NCBI GenBank assembly: GCA_051651645.1
Contig: JBOFSR010000106.1
Location: forward strand, 1-37,317
Direction of reading: 5' to 3'
Length of the DNA: 37,317 nucleotides
Source: JBOFSR01 sp051651645
GTDB taxonomy: Bacteria > Spirochaetota > Spirochaetia > Treponematales > Treponemataceae
Position 1 is the first letter of the stretch; each line of letters starts with the position of its first letter. Made by a program: the position numbers and the translations under genes. Shown one piece after another: positions 1-8,014 of this stretch. A model generated the notes under the pieces. That model worked only from the letters and a program-made list of their open reading frames with translations. It ran no database searches and was not told the DNA's origin.

Positions 1-2715
1 ACACCCCAAGCTGACGCCCAAGGCGATACAAAAGCTGACGCCTCTGTAGCGGACGAAATCCCTGCAAGCGACGATACCCAAGACGACGCAAAAGCTGGCA
101 CTCCTGTAGCGGATGAAACCCCTGCAAGTGGTGCTACCCAAGGCGACGCAAAAGTTGACGCCCAAGATGATACAAAAGCTGACGCCCCTGCAAGCGGTGC
201 TACCCAAGCTAACGCCCCTGTAGCGGATGAAACCCCTGCAAGCGGTGCTACCCAAGGCGACACCCCAGCAGGAACGCCACAAGCTGACGCCCAAGATGAT
301 ACAAAGGCTGACACTCCTGTAGCGGATGAAACTCCTGCAAGCGGTGCTACCCCAGCGGGAACGCCACAAGCGGACGCCCAAGGCGACGCAGAAGCCGACG
401 GCACTGACGGTACTGATGGGGCTGACGATGAGCAAGCAATTACGAGTGAACAAAGTGAGGACGATCAGCCTCTTATTGATTTACAGCTCGATGATATAGA
501 AGAAAATACTGCACCGTCTACTGACGAGAGTGCAGGTGATCCCGCAGCCGCTCAAGACGCGGCAAAGACAGAAGATCCTACAGGGGAGGGCTTTAACCTT
601 GAAGCTGAAAGCCTTGTAGACAAGTTTAACTTCTCTGATGATGACGATATTTTTATTGACGACGACGAAGAAGATGAAGTCGACAGCGACAGTGTAAGCG
701 ATTTTAGTGGAAGCAAAGGCGTGTCGCCAACTGATGATATTATTAGTCAAGATGACTATGACTTATTCCTTAAAAACCTTAATGAGTATCCGCTTAACTT
801 ACGCATTGAGATTGAAAAGCTCATTGTTGAGAACGAGTTTACCGAAGAGGTTGTCTCAACAGTCTTTAAGAAGGTCTTAAAAAAGACCTCTGCGGTAGCT
901 CTAGCTGACTACATTGGTGGTCTTTTAGGCATAGCAATCGATGTGCCTCATAACTTTGAAAAGCGAAGTGCCGATCAGTACGAGGCATATAAGGCTTCTG
1001 CAGGGTATCAGCTAAAGAGTCGGATTATCCCTGCTCTTATCATGCTCTTGTTGCTCGGTCTTGGTGGCTGGTTTAGCGCTCGCATGGTAAATCAATTTGT
1101 GATTCGCCCCATTTTGGCACATAGTGCTTACAAAGAGGGCTATGTATTGCTACAAAACAAGTTCTATCCGCAATCAGAGCTTAAATTCCTTGACGGACTT
1201 GCCTATAATCCAAGTAAAAAGTGGATGTTTGCCTATGCCGATGGCTATCGTGAAGAAAAGCAGTTTGATAGGGCACGAAAGATGTATGAGAGGGGATTGG
1301 CACACTATCCTAATGACAAGCAGTTTGGTCTTCAGTATGCGCAAATGGAATTGTATGACTTGAGCAACTATGAAAAAGCTGAGGAGATTGTTCGGCGAAA
1401 AGTGCTTGATAGCTTTGTTAATGATAAAGACGGCGTTTTGCTTTTAGGTGATATATTCCTTGAGTGGGCAACCGATGTTGATCCGTCTAAGTTTGAGCAG
1501 GCGTTTACGCAGTACACCTTTTTAATAGATGAATATGGCTCAAATGACTTGTACCAGTCTCGTATGATGCGCTACTTTGTTCGCACTGATAACTTACGTG
1601 AGGTTATTCAGCTTAAAGGCTACTTTTTGCCTAACGAGAAGTCCTTGGGGGCAAATGACTTAGTTGAGTTGAGTGAGTATTTACTTGATAAGCAATATGG
1701 TCAGTTAAAACCCGCTGATGAGTACCTTCGCTGGTATATTGAAGATGTGCGAACCTTACTTGAACGTGCTATTACGGCAAATCCGCGCTCAGCTGATGCT
1801 CAGTATAACCTTTCTCGCTATTTTGTTGAGACAAAGAACCGCAACTTTATGGAACAGCAGCTTCAGTTTACTCTGCGTACCTTTGACAATGCCGAAAAAA
1901 GAACACGCAAGCACATGCTTAAAAACGTTGATACCTACAGAATGCTTGGTGAGTACTATGTTACGAACGAAGAGTATTTGCAAGCTGAACAGCAGTTTAT
2001 GCAGGGGCTGTTGATGTTTGAAGGAGAGGCCTTGCAAAACGGTGTAAAGGCAAATAAGAATATTGGTAAGCTGTATGAAGATATGGCAAATATTGATTAC
2101 TTTGTCTCAGGGGACTTAGCACAAGCCTTACGCAACTATGAGAATGCTACAAAGTCCTTTAATGACAGCGCCTCTATTCGGTATAAGATTGGCTACATTC
2201 AGTATAGTAATAAAGACTTTAGTAAGGCATTAGATTCCTTTGTTACTGCCTTTAGCGAGAAAACAGAGGATAAAAACCTCTTGCTTGCACTGGGGAACAC
2301 GCACTACTTACGAGAGAATAGCTTTGCCGCACAAGGCTTTTACGAGGAGCTTTTAGATACCCTACAGGCTGAAAAAAGTAGACTGGGGATTATGTTCCCT
2401 CAGACAAACCCAGAAGAGCATAACTTTGCTGAAACCTTTATGAAGGCGACTAATAACTATGGGGTAACCTTGCACAAGCTTGCTGCCCGAACAGGTGATA
2501 GTAGCAAAAATGCCCTTGCTATGGTGCAATTGTCTGAGTCAACTCGTGCATGGGATGCCTTAACACGAAACACAGAAACAATGGTTCGCTTGGCAGGAAG
2601 TAACCTTGCTGAACAAAACATACGCTATATCTCAGCTCCGTTGAGTTCCTTTGAGCCTGAGATTTATATTGATATTCCCCGTACTGTTGATCATGAAAGT
2701 TATTTTAGACGATAA
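1..2715 (+). CDS. TPR-repeat membrane protein with acidic repeat N-terminus (5' partial)
   Basis: The frame is open from the first base, so the start lies outside the window; the GTG at 721 is internal. Visible residues 1-130 are a low-complexity Ala/Asp/Thr/Pro/Gln repeat region. Residues about 140-240 are very acidic (runs of Asp and Glu). A strong hydrophobic segment at residues about 341-363 (IIPALIMLLLLGLGGW, nt 1021-1090) is a single transmembrane helix. The remainder, about 540 residues, is helical with TPR-like units (for example the FDRARKMYERGLAHYPND unit near nt 1265). The layout resembles large treponemal TPR membrane proteins that probably act as protein-interaction scaffolds. 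The exact role is unknown. The frame ends at the TAA at 2713-2715, just before a tandem-repeat array. Coding is secure; function is only a fold-level call. Confidence 0.85.
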   Translation, partial: TPQADAQGDTKADASVADEIPASDDTQDDAKAGTPVADETPASGATQGDAKVDAQDDTKADAPASGATQANAPVADETPASGATQGDTPAGTPQADAQDDTKADTPVADETPASGATPAGTPQADAQGDAEADGTDGTDGADDEQAITSEQSEDDQPLIDLQLDDIEENTAPSTDESAGDPAAAQDAAKTEDPTGEGFNLEAESLVDKFNFSDDDDIFIDDDEEDEVDSDSVSDFSGSKGVSPTDDIISQDDYDLFLKNLNEYPLNLRIEIEKLIVENEFTEEVVSTVFKKVLKKTSAVALADYIGGLLGIAIDVPHNFEKRSADQYEAYKASAGYQLKSRIIPALIMLLLLGLGGWFSARMVNQFVIRPILAHSAYKEGYVLLQNKFYPQSELKFLDGLAYNPSKKWMFAYADGYREEKQFDRARKMYERGLAHYPNDKQFGLQYAQMELYDLSNYEKAEEIVRRKVLDSFVNDKDGVLLLGDIFLEWATDVDPSKFEQAFTQYTFLIDEYGSNDLYQSRMMRYFVRTDNLREVIQLKGYFLPNEKSLGANDLVELSEYLLDKQYGQLKPADEYLRWYIEDVRTLLERAITANPRSADAQYNLSRYFVETKNRNFMEQQLQFTLRTFDNAEKRTRKHMLKNVDTYRMLGEYYVTNEEYLQAEQQFMQGLLMFEGEALQNGVKANKNIGKLYEDMANIDYFVSGDLAQALRNYENATKSFNDSASIRYKIGYIQYSNKDFSKALDSFVTAFSEKTEDKNLLLALGNTHYLRENSFAAQGFYEELLDTLQAEKSRLGIMFPQTNPEEHNFAETFMKATNNYGVTLHKLAARTGDSSKNALAMVQLSESTRAWDALTRNTETMVRLAGSNLAEQNIRYISAPLSSFEPEIYIDIPRTVDHESYFRR
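46..351 (+). repeat. In-frame imperfect repeat in the TPR protein gene
   Basis: Copies of a unit encoding roughly PVADETPASGATQGD begin near 46, 106, 220 and 319, separated by filler of the type QADAQGDTKAD. All spacings (60, 114, 99) are multiples of three, so copy-number change would keep the frame. The first copy is more diverged than the others. Confidence 0.8.
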
Positions 2716-2729
2716 TTGTTCTAGTGAAA

Positions 2730-2993
2730 GCGCACGCCTACTAGGGAGCAGGGGCGCACGCCTACTAGGGAGCAGGGGTGCACGCCTACTAGGGAGCAGG
2801 GGCGCACGCCTACTAGGGAGCAGGGGTGCACGCTTACTAGGGAGCAGGGGCGCACGCCTACTAGGTGCAAGGGCGCACGCTTACTAGGTGCAAGGGCGCA
2901 CGCCTACTAGGTGCAAGGGCGCACGCCTACTAGGGAGCAGGGGCGCACGCCTACTAGGGAGCAGGAGCGCACGCCTACTAGGTGCATAGTTAG
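2730..2993 (+). repeat. 24-bp tandem array, 11 copies
   Basis: Eleven head-to-tail units of 24 bp start 15 bases after the stop of the TPR gene. The consensus opens GCGCACGCCTACTAGG and has two alternative endings, GAGCAGGG (units 1-5 and 9-10) and TGCAAGGG (units 6-8). The last unit decays. There are no spacers between units. The array accounts for most of the 347-base gap between the TPR gene and the next gene. Confidence 0.95.
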
Positions 2994-3003
2994 TTTCGCT
3001 AAC

Positions 3004-3050
3004 AAGCACACGCTTGAAAGCACACGCTTGAAAGCACACGCTTGAAAGCG
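3004..3050. repeat. 14-bp direct repeat, three copies
   Basis: Three perfect copies of AAGCACACGCTTGA at 3004-3017, 3018-3031 and 3032-3045, followed by a partial copy. Each unit has short complementary ends (AAGC/GCTT). It sits between the 24-bp array and the 3' end of the convergent HU-like gene at 3063. Confidence 0.9.
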
Positions 3051-3062
3051 TATAAATACTTT

Positions 3063-3776
3063 TTAGACTACTTGAATGGGCAGATGGAATTGTCCTGTTT
3101 TAAGTGTTTTTGTTTTTTGTCTATTACTACCCAACATTGTACGTATCTCTACTAAGTACTCGCCTTGCTCTATGTCTTTGGGTAGGCGAACGTGTGCAAG
3201 GGAGTCGGTGGTGCTTTCGACTTGCTCTATTCGCACGGTTGTTACATTTGGGATGATAAAAAATACGCCTTGTTTGGGGTCGCTGTTGTCAAATTTGAGG
3301 TTGCTTCCTTTAATCTTGATAAACTCATCGGGGGTTGCAATGGTGTTCTCTTGTCCGCTTTTGCTATCAATGACAAGGGTTATGTAGGGGTCACTGTTGT
3401 TTGCCTTAACCTTGTGGGTTTCAATCTTTGTTAGGCGCTCTCGTATAAGGGAGGTGGGGTGAATATTGCACTTAATGTGGTGTCTTTTGTGATCAAAGAT
3501 ATCATCTTCGCTGTCAAAGGTGCCACTGATACTATAGTTTGCGCTAAACACTTCATGCTCTATGCCAATGCCCTCTTGTATAAGGTCAACAATCACATCG
3601 CGGTAGACGTTCATAACGGCGTTGATGTCGGTCTCCGTTACGGTTGTTCCGCGTTTTGCCATAAGCTGAACAATCTTTTCCATTGAATAGCTTTGGTGCT
3701 CTACAACTTGTGCTAAGTACTTTTTTTGTGTACTTGACTCGCCTAAGTGGCTTTCTCGTAATGCATACTTTATCAT
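3063..3776 (-). CDS. HU-like DNA-binding protein with DUF4469-type C-terminal domain
   Basis: Predicted 237-residue protein. The N-terminal about 110 residues resemble the HU-related domain common in Bacteroidetes and treponemes (the segment with SMEKIVQLMAKRGTTVTETD followed by NAVMNVYRDVIVDLIQ). The C-terminal about 90 residues resemble the Ig-like DUF4469 fold (DEFIKIKGSNLKF, then LPKDIEQGEYLVEIRT). The start at 3776 is chosen because AAAAGGAG lies just upstream. A longer open frame to 3947 adds 57 residues of poor quality (His, Cys and Ile rich) and has no ribosome site. The family probably binds DNA or associates with the nucleoid; a specific role is not known. It is convergent to the TPR gene and divergent from the aminopeptidase. 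Confidence 0.8.
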   Translation of the reverse strand: MIKYALRESHLGESSTQKKYLAQVVEHQSYSMEKIVQLMAKRGTTVTETDINAVMNVYRDVIVDLIQEGIGIEHEVFSANYSISGTFDSEDDIFDHKRHHIKCNIHPTSLIRERLTKIETHKVKANNSDPYITLVIDSKSGQENTIATPDEFIKIKGSNLKFDNSDPKQGVFFIIPNVTTVRIEQVESTTDSLAHVRLPKDIEQGEYLVEIRTMLGSNRQKTKTLKTGQFHLPIQVV

Positions 3777-3854
3777 ATACGACTCCTTTTTCTTAAGTTT
3801 TTGTTTGTCATGGCAGAGTGCTATACACAAACAAAAAAGATGATTTATTTTATA

Positions 3855-3874
3855 TGCCACTACGGATAGTGGCA
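3855..3874. other. Stem-loop in the leader of the HU-like gene
   Basis: Perfect 8-bp inverted repeat TGCCACTA / TAGTGGCA around a 4-base loop (CGGA), about 80 bases upstream of the start at 3776. It could be a leader hairpin or protein-binding site. There is no U tract in either direction, so it is not a clear terminator. Confidence 0.5.
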
Positions 3875-4006
3875 GTATAAGCGCTGTGGTGTGTCTATCC
3901 TGTATTGTGGTGAGTATGTGTGCTTTATAGTGTGGTGTGTTTGTCATAAGCGTGTACCGTTCCTAACTTTTTGACTAGGATAAGTGTACCACAGGAGGTT
4001 TCATTT

Positions 4007-4034
4007 TACCAAGTAAAATATACCAAGTAAAATA
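4007..4034. repeat. 14-bp tandem direct repeat in the divergent control region
   Basis: Two exact, abutting copies of TACCAAGTAAAATA at 4007-4020 and 4021-4034 lie between the divergent HU-like and aminopeptidase genes. This is a candidate operator or promoter duplication. The rest of 3777-4151 shows no other gene. Confidence 0.75.
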
Positions 4035-4151
4035 TACTTTAGTGTGTTTGTCGAGGTGGGTAGTCACGTGCTGTTGTTTTTAGGCACTGCTACGGGGCAA
4101 CGAGAGTGTAATTATCTTGACAAGAGGGGCTTTGTTAGGTATCATTTGAGG

Positions 4152-5294
4152 ATGAATCAATTTGCAAATATGCGTGCTTTAGATAAAACGCAACAAGCAC
4201 AGCTACAAAAATCGGCACAGACGGTAATTGATACGGTCTGCGAAGTTACAGAAGGTGAGCGGGTACTTATTATAACGAATGCACACCCTCAGACGGCGCA
4301 CATTGGTATGGCTTTATACGATGCTGCAATTGCAGCCAAAGCGGAGCCTTCTTTGATCTTTCAAAAACAGAAGAGCTTGGTTGATTTTTCTGACCAGTCT
4401 GTTATTGCTGCCTTGAAAACCGAGCCTGATGTATGTATCTCTGTTTCTGCAAATAAGCTGGGTAAAGATGAGTATGCTCTTGCTCATCCGTATACTTCAG
4501 AGCATGGTGTTCATAATAATATCTTTGATTATAACTTGCATGGCAAAAAGAATATGAGGGCGGTGTGGACTCCAGGAATTACGGTTGATATCTTTAATCG
4601 CTGTACGTGTATTGACTATGACTTACTTGAGCGTCGCTGTAAAAAGATTATGGCTGTTCTTGAGGGGGCAAGTATTGTTTCGGTAACCGCTCCCAGTGGT
4701 ACAGACATTACCATCTCTATAGAAGGAAGAAAGCCAATGGCTGATGATGGGCGTTTTAACAAGAAGGGGCGCGGTGGGAATATCCCTGCGGGGGAAGTTT
4801 TTATTAGCCCTGTTGTTGATTCAGCTTTGGGGACGATTGTCTTTGATGGCTCGATAGCCTTGCGTGATGGGACGGTTCTTATTAAAGAGCCTATTGTCGT
4901 TAAGGTTGAGGATGGCTATATTACTGATATTAGCGGTGCTAAAGAGGCAGAGCTTTTGCTTGAAACTATTAGTGAAGGGGAGCAAAGAGCCCTTGACTTT
5001 GAGAAGGAAGGAAAGCTTGCCTGTGGTGATGGACAGCGGTATAAGAAGAATGCTCGAAACCTTGGGGAGCTGGGCATTGGCTTAAATCCGTTGGCTGGCG
5101 TGTTTGGTAATATGCTTGAAGATGAGAAGGCGTTTAATACGTGTCACTTTGCGATTGGGTCAAATTATGACGATGATGCTAATGCGTTAATTCACCTTGA
5201 TGGGGTTGTTAAAAACCCTACTATCACGGTGTTTTATGAGGATGGCAGGTCACCGTGTGTAATTGAAAAAGACGGCGTTATTGTATTAGAGTAG
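4152..5294 (+). CDS. M29 family aminopeptidase
   Basis: A 380-residue cytoplasmic dinuclear metallo-aminopeptidase of the AmpS/M29 type, releasing N-terminal residues from peptides. The family metal and catalytic residues are visible: Glu in NIPAGEVFISP, Glu in RNLGELGIGLNP, His in NTCHFAIGSNY with the following Tyr, and the His-Asp pair in LIHLDGV. Length is close to the usual about 400-410. The start at 4152 follows GAGG closely, which is tight spacing. ATG 4170 or TTG 4146 are alternatives. The GTG at 4044 would add 36 residues unlike the family and is not favoured. It stands alone on the + strand, with repeat-rich DNA after it. Confidence 0.88.
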   Translation: MNQFANMRALDKTQQAQLQKSAQTVIDTVCEVTEGERVLIITNAHPQTAHIGMALYDAAIAAKAEPSLIFQKQKSLVDFSDQSVIAALKTEPDVCISVSANKLGKDEYALAHPYTSEHGVHNNIFDYNLHGKKNMRAVWTPGITVDIFNRCTCIDYDLLERRCKKIMAVLEGASIVSVTAPSGTDITISIEGRKPMADDGRFNKKGRGGNIPAGEVFISPVVDSALGTIVFDGSIALRDGTVLIKEPIVVKVEDGYITDISGAKEAELLLETISEGEQRALDFEKEGKLACGDGQRYKKNARNLGELGIGLNPLAGVFGNMLEDEKAFNTCHFAIGSNYDDDANALIHLDGVVKNPTITVFYEDGRSPCVIEKDGVIVLE

Positions 5295-5299
5295 GCGAT

Positions 5300-5403
5300 C
5301 TTGCACGCACGCTTGCACGCTGTCTTGCCCGCTTGCACGCACGCTTGCTTGCACGCACGCTTGCTTACACGTTGTCTTGCCCGCACGCTTGCTTGCTTGA
5401 ACA
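5300..5403. repeat. Degenerate GCACGCTTGC-type intergenic repeats
   Basis: The 205-base gap between the aminopeptidase and TraB genes is largely irregular reiterations of GCACGC and TTGC. A longer unit containing TGTCTTGCCCGC appears twice. The composition resembles the 24-bp and 14-bp repeats near 2.7-3.05 kb (shared CACGCTT core). Nothing coding is seen. Confidence 0.7.
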
Positions 5404-5499
5404 TTGGTATCGTTTGTGTTAGGCTTGCGGTACGTGCTATATGTACGTATTACACGTGCGTGTTACGTTTAGAGAACTCTTGCACTATTTAAGGAATAT

Positions 5500-6711
5500 A
5501 TGAGTAAAACTTTGAAGCATTTGCATTTTGGAAACAAGGAGATTATCCTTCTTGGCACCGCACATATTTCACAACAAAGTATAGATGATGTTACCTCTGT
5601 TATCACTGAGCAAAAGCCAGACTTTGTGGGCATTGAGCTTGATCAGCAACGGCTAGAGACAATTAAAAATCCTACTGCATGGCGAAATATTGATATTATT
5701 GATGTGCTTAAAAAGGGGCAGGGCTTTATGCTCATGGCAAACTTGGTTTTGTCGTCCTTTCAAAAGCGAATGGGCTCTGATGTGGGGGTTCGCCCTGGTG
5801 AAGAGATGAGGGTTGCCTTGTCTACGGCTGAAGATTTGGGCATTGCGACTGTTATGGTGGATCGTCCTATTCAGGCAACGCTGCGTCGTGCATGGGCAAA
5901 AAACTCGCTGTGGGGTAAGGCAAAATTGCTTGCAGCCTTGTTTGCCAGTGCCTTTGAACAAGAAAAAATCAGTGCCGAAGAGATAGAAAAGCTTAAAAAC
6001 TCAAACGAAATGGACTCTATGATGGGGGAGCTTGCTGATTACTTGCCCACGGTTAAAACGGTGCTCATTGATGAGCGTGATCAATATTTAGCCTGTCATA
6101 TTTGGAAGGCGGTTAGTGAAGACTTGCCTGCACAAAAAAAGGATGCTGCGGTTAAAATTGTTGCAGTCCTTGGGGCAGGGCATTTGGCAGGCGTTGAGCG
6201 TTGGCTTAATCACTTGCACAACAATGAGGTTTCTTCTAACACGGATGAGATTTCTCACGTGCCGCCTGCAGGTATTGCAGGAAAACTTCTTGGCCTTGCA
6301 CTGCCTGCTTTGATTATTGGCTTGATTGTTGCAGGTTTTTTTTCTGGTGGGCTTCCGACCTCGATTGATATGCTTAAACGCTGGCTTTTTTGGAATTGTT
6401 CGCTTTCGGCTGTGGGAACGCTTGCAGCCTTTGGGCATCCGATAACGGTATTGAGTGCTATTATTGGTGCGCCTTTTGGGACGCTTTCACCGCTTCTGGG
6501 CGTTGGGATGATAACAGGCGTTGTACAAGCATGGGTTAAAAAGCCAAAGGTTGAGGATATGGAAAACCTTGTTGATGATATTAGTAGTCTTAAGGGCTTG
6601 TATCGCAATCGAATTGCCCATGTCTTATTGATTTTAATCTTTTCTACAATTGGTGGGGCTATTGGTAACTTTATTGCCGTTCCTGCTCTTTTTGGTAGTA
6701 TTATACAGTAG
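5500..6711 (+). CDS. TraB/PrgY family membrane protein
   Basis: A 403-residue protein with an N-terminal TraB domain and a C-terminal membrane part. Conserved TraB (Tiki/PrgY) features are visible: LLGTAHIS near residue 20, FVGIELD near residue 47, and VLGAGHLAGV near residue 225. Three or four hydrophobic segments follow after residue about 260 (LLGLALPALIIGLIVAGFF; VLLILIFSTIGGAIGNFIAV at the end). In enterococci the family affects pheromone signalling; in most bacteria the substrate is unknown and a peptidase-like activity is suspected. The start at 5500 is preceded by AAGGA. It is convergent to the regulator at 6788. Confidence 0.85.
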   Translation: MSKTLKHLHFGNKEIILLGTAHISQQSIDDVTSVITEQKPDFVGIELDQQRLETIKNPTAWRNIDIIDVLKKGQGFMLMANLVLSSFQKRMGSDVGVRPGEEMRVALSTAEDLGIATVMVDRPIQATLRRAWAKNSLWGKAKLLAALFASAFEQEKISAEEIEKLKNSNEMDSMMGELADYLPTVKTVLIDERDQYLACHIWKAVSEDLPAQKKDAAVKIVAVLGAGHLAGVERWLNHLHNNEVSSNTDEISHVPPAGIAGKLLGLALPALIIGLIVAGFFSGGLPTSIDMLKRWLFWNCSLSAVGTLAAFGHPITVLSAIIGAPFGTLSPLLGVGMITGVVQAWVKKPKVEDMENLVDDISSLKGLYRNRIAHVLLILIFSTIGGAIGNFIAVPALFGSIIQ

Positions 6712-6787
6712 TTTGCCTTTTGGTGGCGGTGTGCTCAGGGTGCGGTGCACCGCTGCAACGCTGAACCGCTGTGTCCGTGGCTTTGCT

Positions 6788-7708
6788 TTAAAAGCACAGG
6801 CGTAAAATAATTCCTTGGTCGTAGTTACCAAAGCTCTTGCCAAAAAGGTTTAGCCCTCCGAGGTGATGGGCATTTTCCTTTACGCCAATCTTTACCTTAA
6901 TAGAAGAGTGATCGTTTAAGTTTAGGTCGTTGAGACAAATGTCTGATAAGCGAAAGCCGTCAATAAAGCTTGCTTCGTTTGTTATGCTCCAATGCTTTAA
7001 AAGCCCATATTGCGAGCCTTCAAGCTTCCACCATGAGGGCGTAAGAATGCCCCTGCGATCGCCAAAATCCCCTGGTGAAGTCCATGTGCCAATTTCAATT
7101 GAATTAACCCACAGCGTTATATCCGAAAGCCAGTTTTTGTTGGTGCCAGGAACCTCAGAAGAAAGCTCAACAGAGACGTCGAGTTTTTGCAGGGGACGAC
7201 TTTCGTGCTTGAGGTTGTTGGGGAATTTATATTCGACAAATCCGCATTCCATCCACAGTAGGCCTGCCTTTACTCGATCGGGCTCTAAAAAAGACTCTGC
7301 GGTGTCAAGGTAGCCAATAATTTGCTCAGTGGAGCAAAGTCCACAAGGGGCGGTAACTTCATAGTTTGTAAAAAGTCCAATAGGCATTTCTACTTGAATT
7401 ACGTCCTTTGTAGCAGTTTTTTCATCAGGAAACTTTACGAGCACCTCAGAAAAGGCAATGTCGCATCGTTTTTGACTGCCTCGTTTTGCGTTAATCTTTT
7501 CGGTTTTTACGAGCCCTGCCTCTTCTAAGATTGCTATGTTTGTTGCGATATTCGATTGTGGTAAGGATAGGGCAGCTGATAGCTCGTTGATGTTCATTGT
7601 TTGTGTGCGAAGGAGCGAGAGTAGTTGAAGGCGCTGTTCAGAGGCGAGTGCTTTTAATTTATTTATATCTTCTAGGGGATTGATAATAATAACTTTCATT
7701 TTATTCAT
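6788..7708 (-). CDS. Winged-helix (ArsR-like) transcriptional regulator of the arabinoside locus
   Basis: 306 residues. Residues about 15-75 form a winged helix of ArsR type (LKALASEQRLQLLSLLR, then LSAALSLPQSNIATNIAILE). A CGLC motif sits at residues 122-125. The C-terminal about 200 residues are a Trp-rich, probably beta-sandwich ligand domain (TLWVNSIEIGTWTSPGDFGD). Regulators with this architecture occur beside arabinosidase and sugar-ABC loci, especially in Firmicutes. It is divergent from the transporter operon, and the intervening region holds three candidate operators. The first ATG (7708) was taken; ATG 7699 is also possible, and neither has a strong ribosome site. The inducer is unknown, probably an arabinoside (inference). 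Confidence 0.8.
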   Translation of the reverse strand: MNKMKVIIINPLEDINKLKALASEQRLQLLSLLRTQTMNINELSAALSLPQSNIATNIAILEEAGLVKTEKINAKRGSQKRCDIAFSEVLVKFPDEKTATKDVIQVEMPIGLFTNYEVTAPCGLCSTEQIIGYLDTAESFLEPDRVKAGLLWMECGFVEYKFPNNLKHESRPLQKLDVSVELSSEVPGTNKNWLSDITLWVNSIEIGTWTSPGDFGDRRGILTPSWWKLEGSQYGLLKHWSITNEASFIDGFRLSDICLNDLNLNDHSSIKVKIGVKENAHHLGGLNLFGKSFGNYDQGIILRLCF

Positions 7709-7716
7709 GGGCTAAG

Positions 7717-7738
7717 TATATCATGAATAATTGATATA
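7717..7738. promoter_or_regulatory. Candidate operator 1, overlapping the regulator's 5' region
   Basis: Perfect inverted repeat TATATCA-N8-TGATATA, only 9 bases upstream of the regulator start. Its core TCATGAATAATTGA (7721-7734) recurs with one mismatch at 7867-7880. The position suggests autoregulation. Confidence 0.55.
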
Positions 7739-7866
7739 GTCTATGCTTGATTTTACAAAAATGCTTTCTTTTATCCGTTGCTAGATGAATATGCTGTTAG
7801 TTAAGTGCTGTGCAGTAGCTTGTTTTGTAAGAAATATCAGCATATTGGGGTGAATGCAGTTGTAAT

Positions 7867-7900
7867 TCATAAATAATTGAATAATATCAAAAATAATTGT
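7867..7900. promoter_or_regulatory. Candidate operators 2 and 3, upstream of the transporter promoter
   Basis: Site 2 is TCATAAATAATTGA (7867-7880), with the dyad ATTCA-N8-TGAAT at 7865-7882. Site 3 is TCAAAAATAATTGT (7887-7900), and its last base is the first base of the -35 box. Starts are 20 bp apart, about two helical turns. Both keep the TCA-N8-TG spacing of site 1. Confidence 0.55.
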
Positions 7901-7929
7901 TGACAAAAGTAAAAAATTACAATTATAAT
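7900..7929 (+). promoter_or_regulatory. Sigma-70-type promoter of the arabinoside transporter operon
   Basis: TTGACA at 7900-7905 and TATAAT at 7924-7929, spacer 18. Both boxes match consensus exactly. The leader to the start at 8015 is about 80 bases. The remainder of the 306-base gap 7709-8014 is AT-rich and holds no other gene. Confidence 0.75.
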
Positions 7930-8014
7930 AATATATCAAATCTTATTACTATAAAGTTAAGAAACTTAATTAAAACAATGTTTGCTGAATATTCAGTAAG
8001 CATAAGGAGACAGT

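Noticed and set aside
481..750. Minus-strand open frame opposite the TPR gene
   Set aside because: It is a shadow of the acidic coding region on the + strand, without a ribosome site.
2651..2887. Open frame with 8-residue repeats (ARLLGSRG) over the 24-bp array
   Set aside because: The unit length is a multiple of three, so any stop-free frame repeats. There is no ribosome site and it begins inside the TPR gene.
2730..2993. Possible CRISPR array
   Set aside because: Units abut with no unique spacers, and no cas genes are present.
4044..4151. N-terminal extension of the aminopeptidase from GTG 4044
   Set aside because: The 36 extra residues do not fit the M29 family start and no ribosome site precedes the GTG.
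5301..5492. Small Cys/His/Leu-rich open frame
   Set aside because: It is a translation of simple GCACGC/TTGC repeats with no ribosome site.
6742..6753. GCGGTGCACCGC palindrome between convergent genes as a terminator
   Set aside because: It has no loop and no U tract; it may be chance in a GC-rich stretch.
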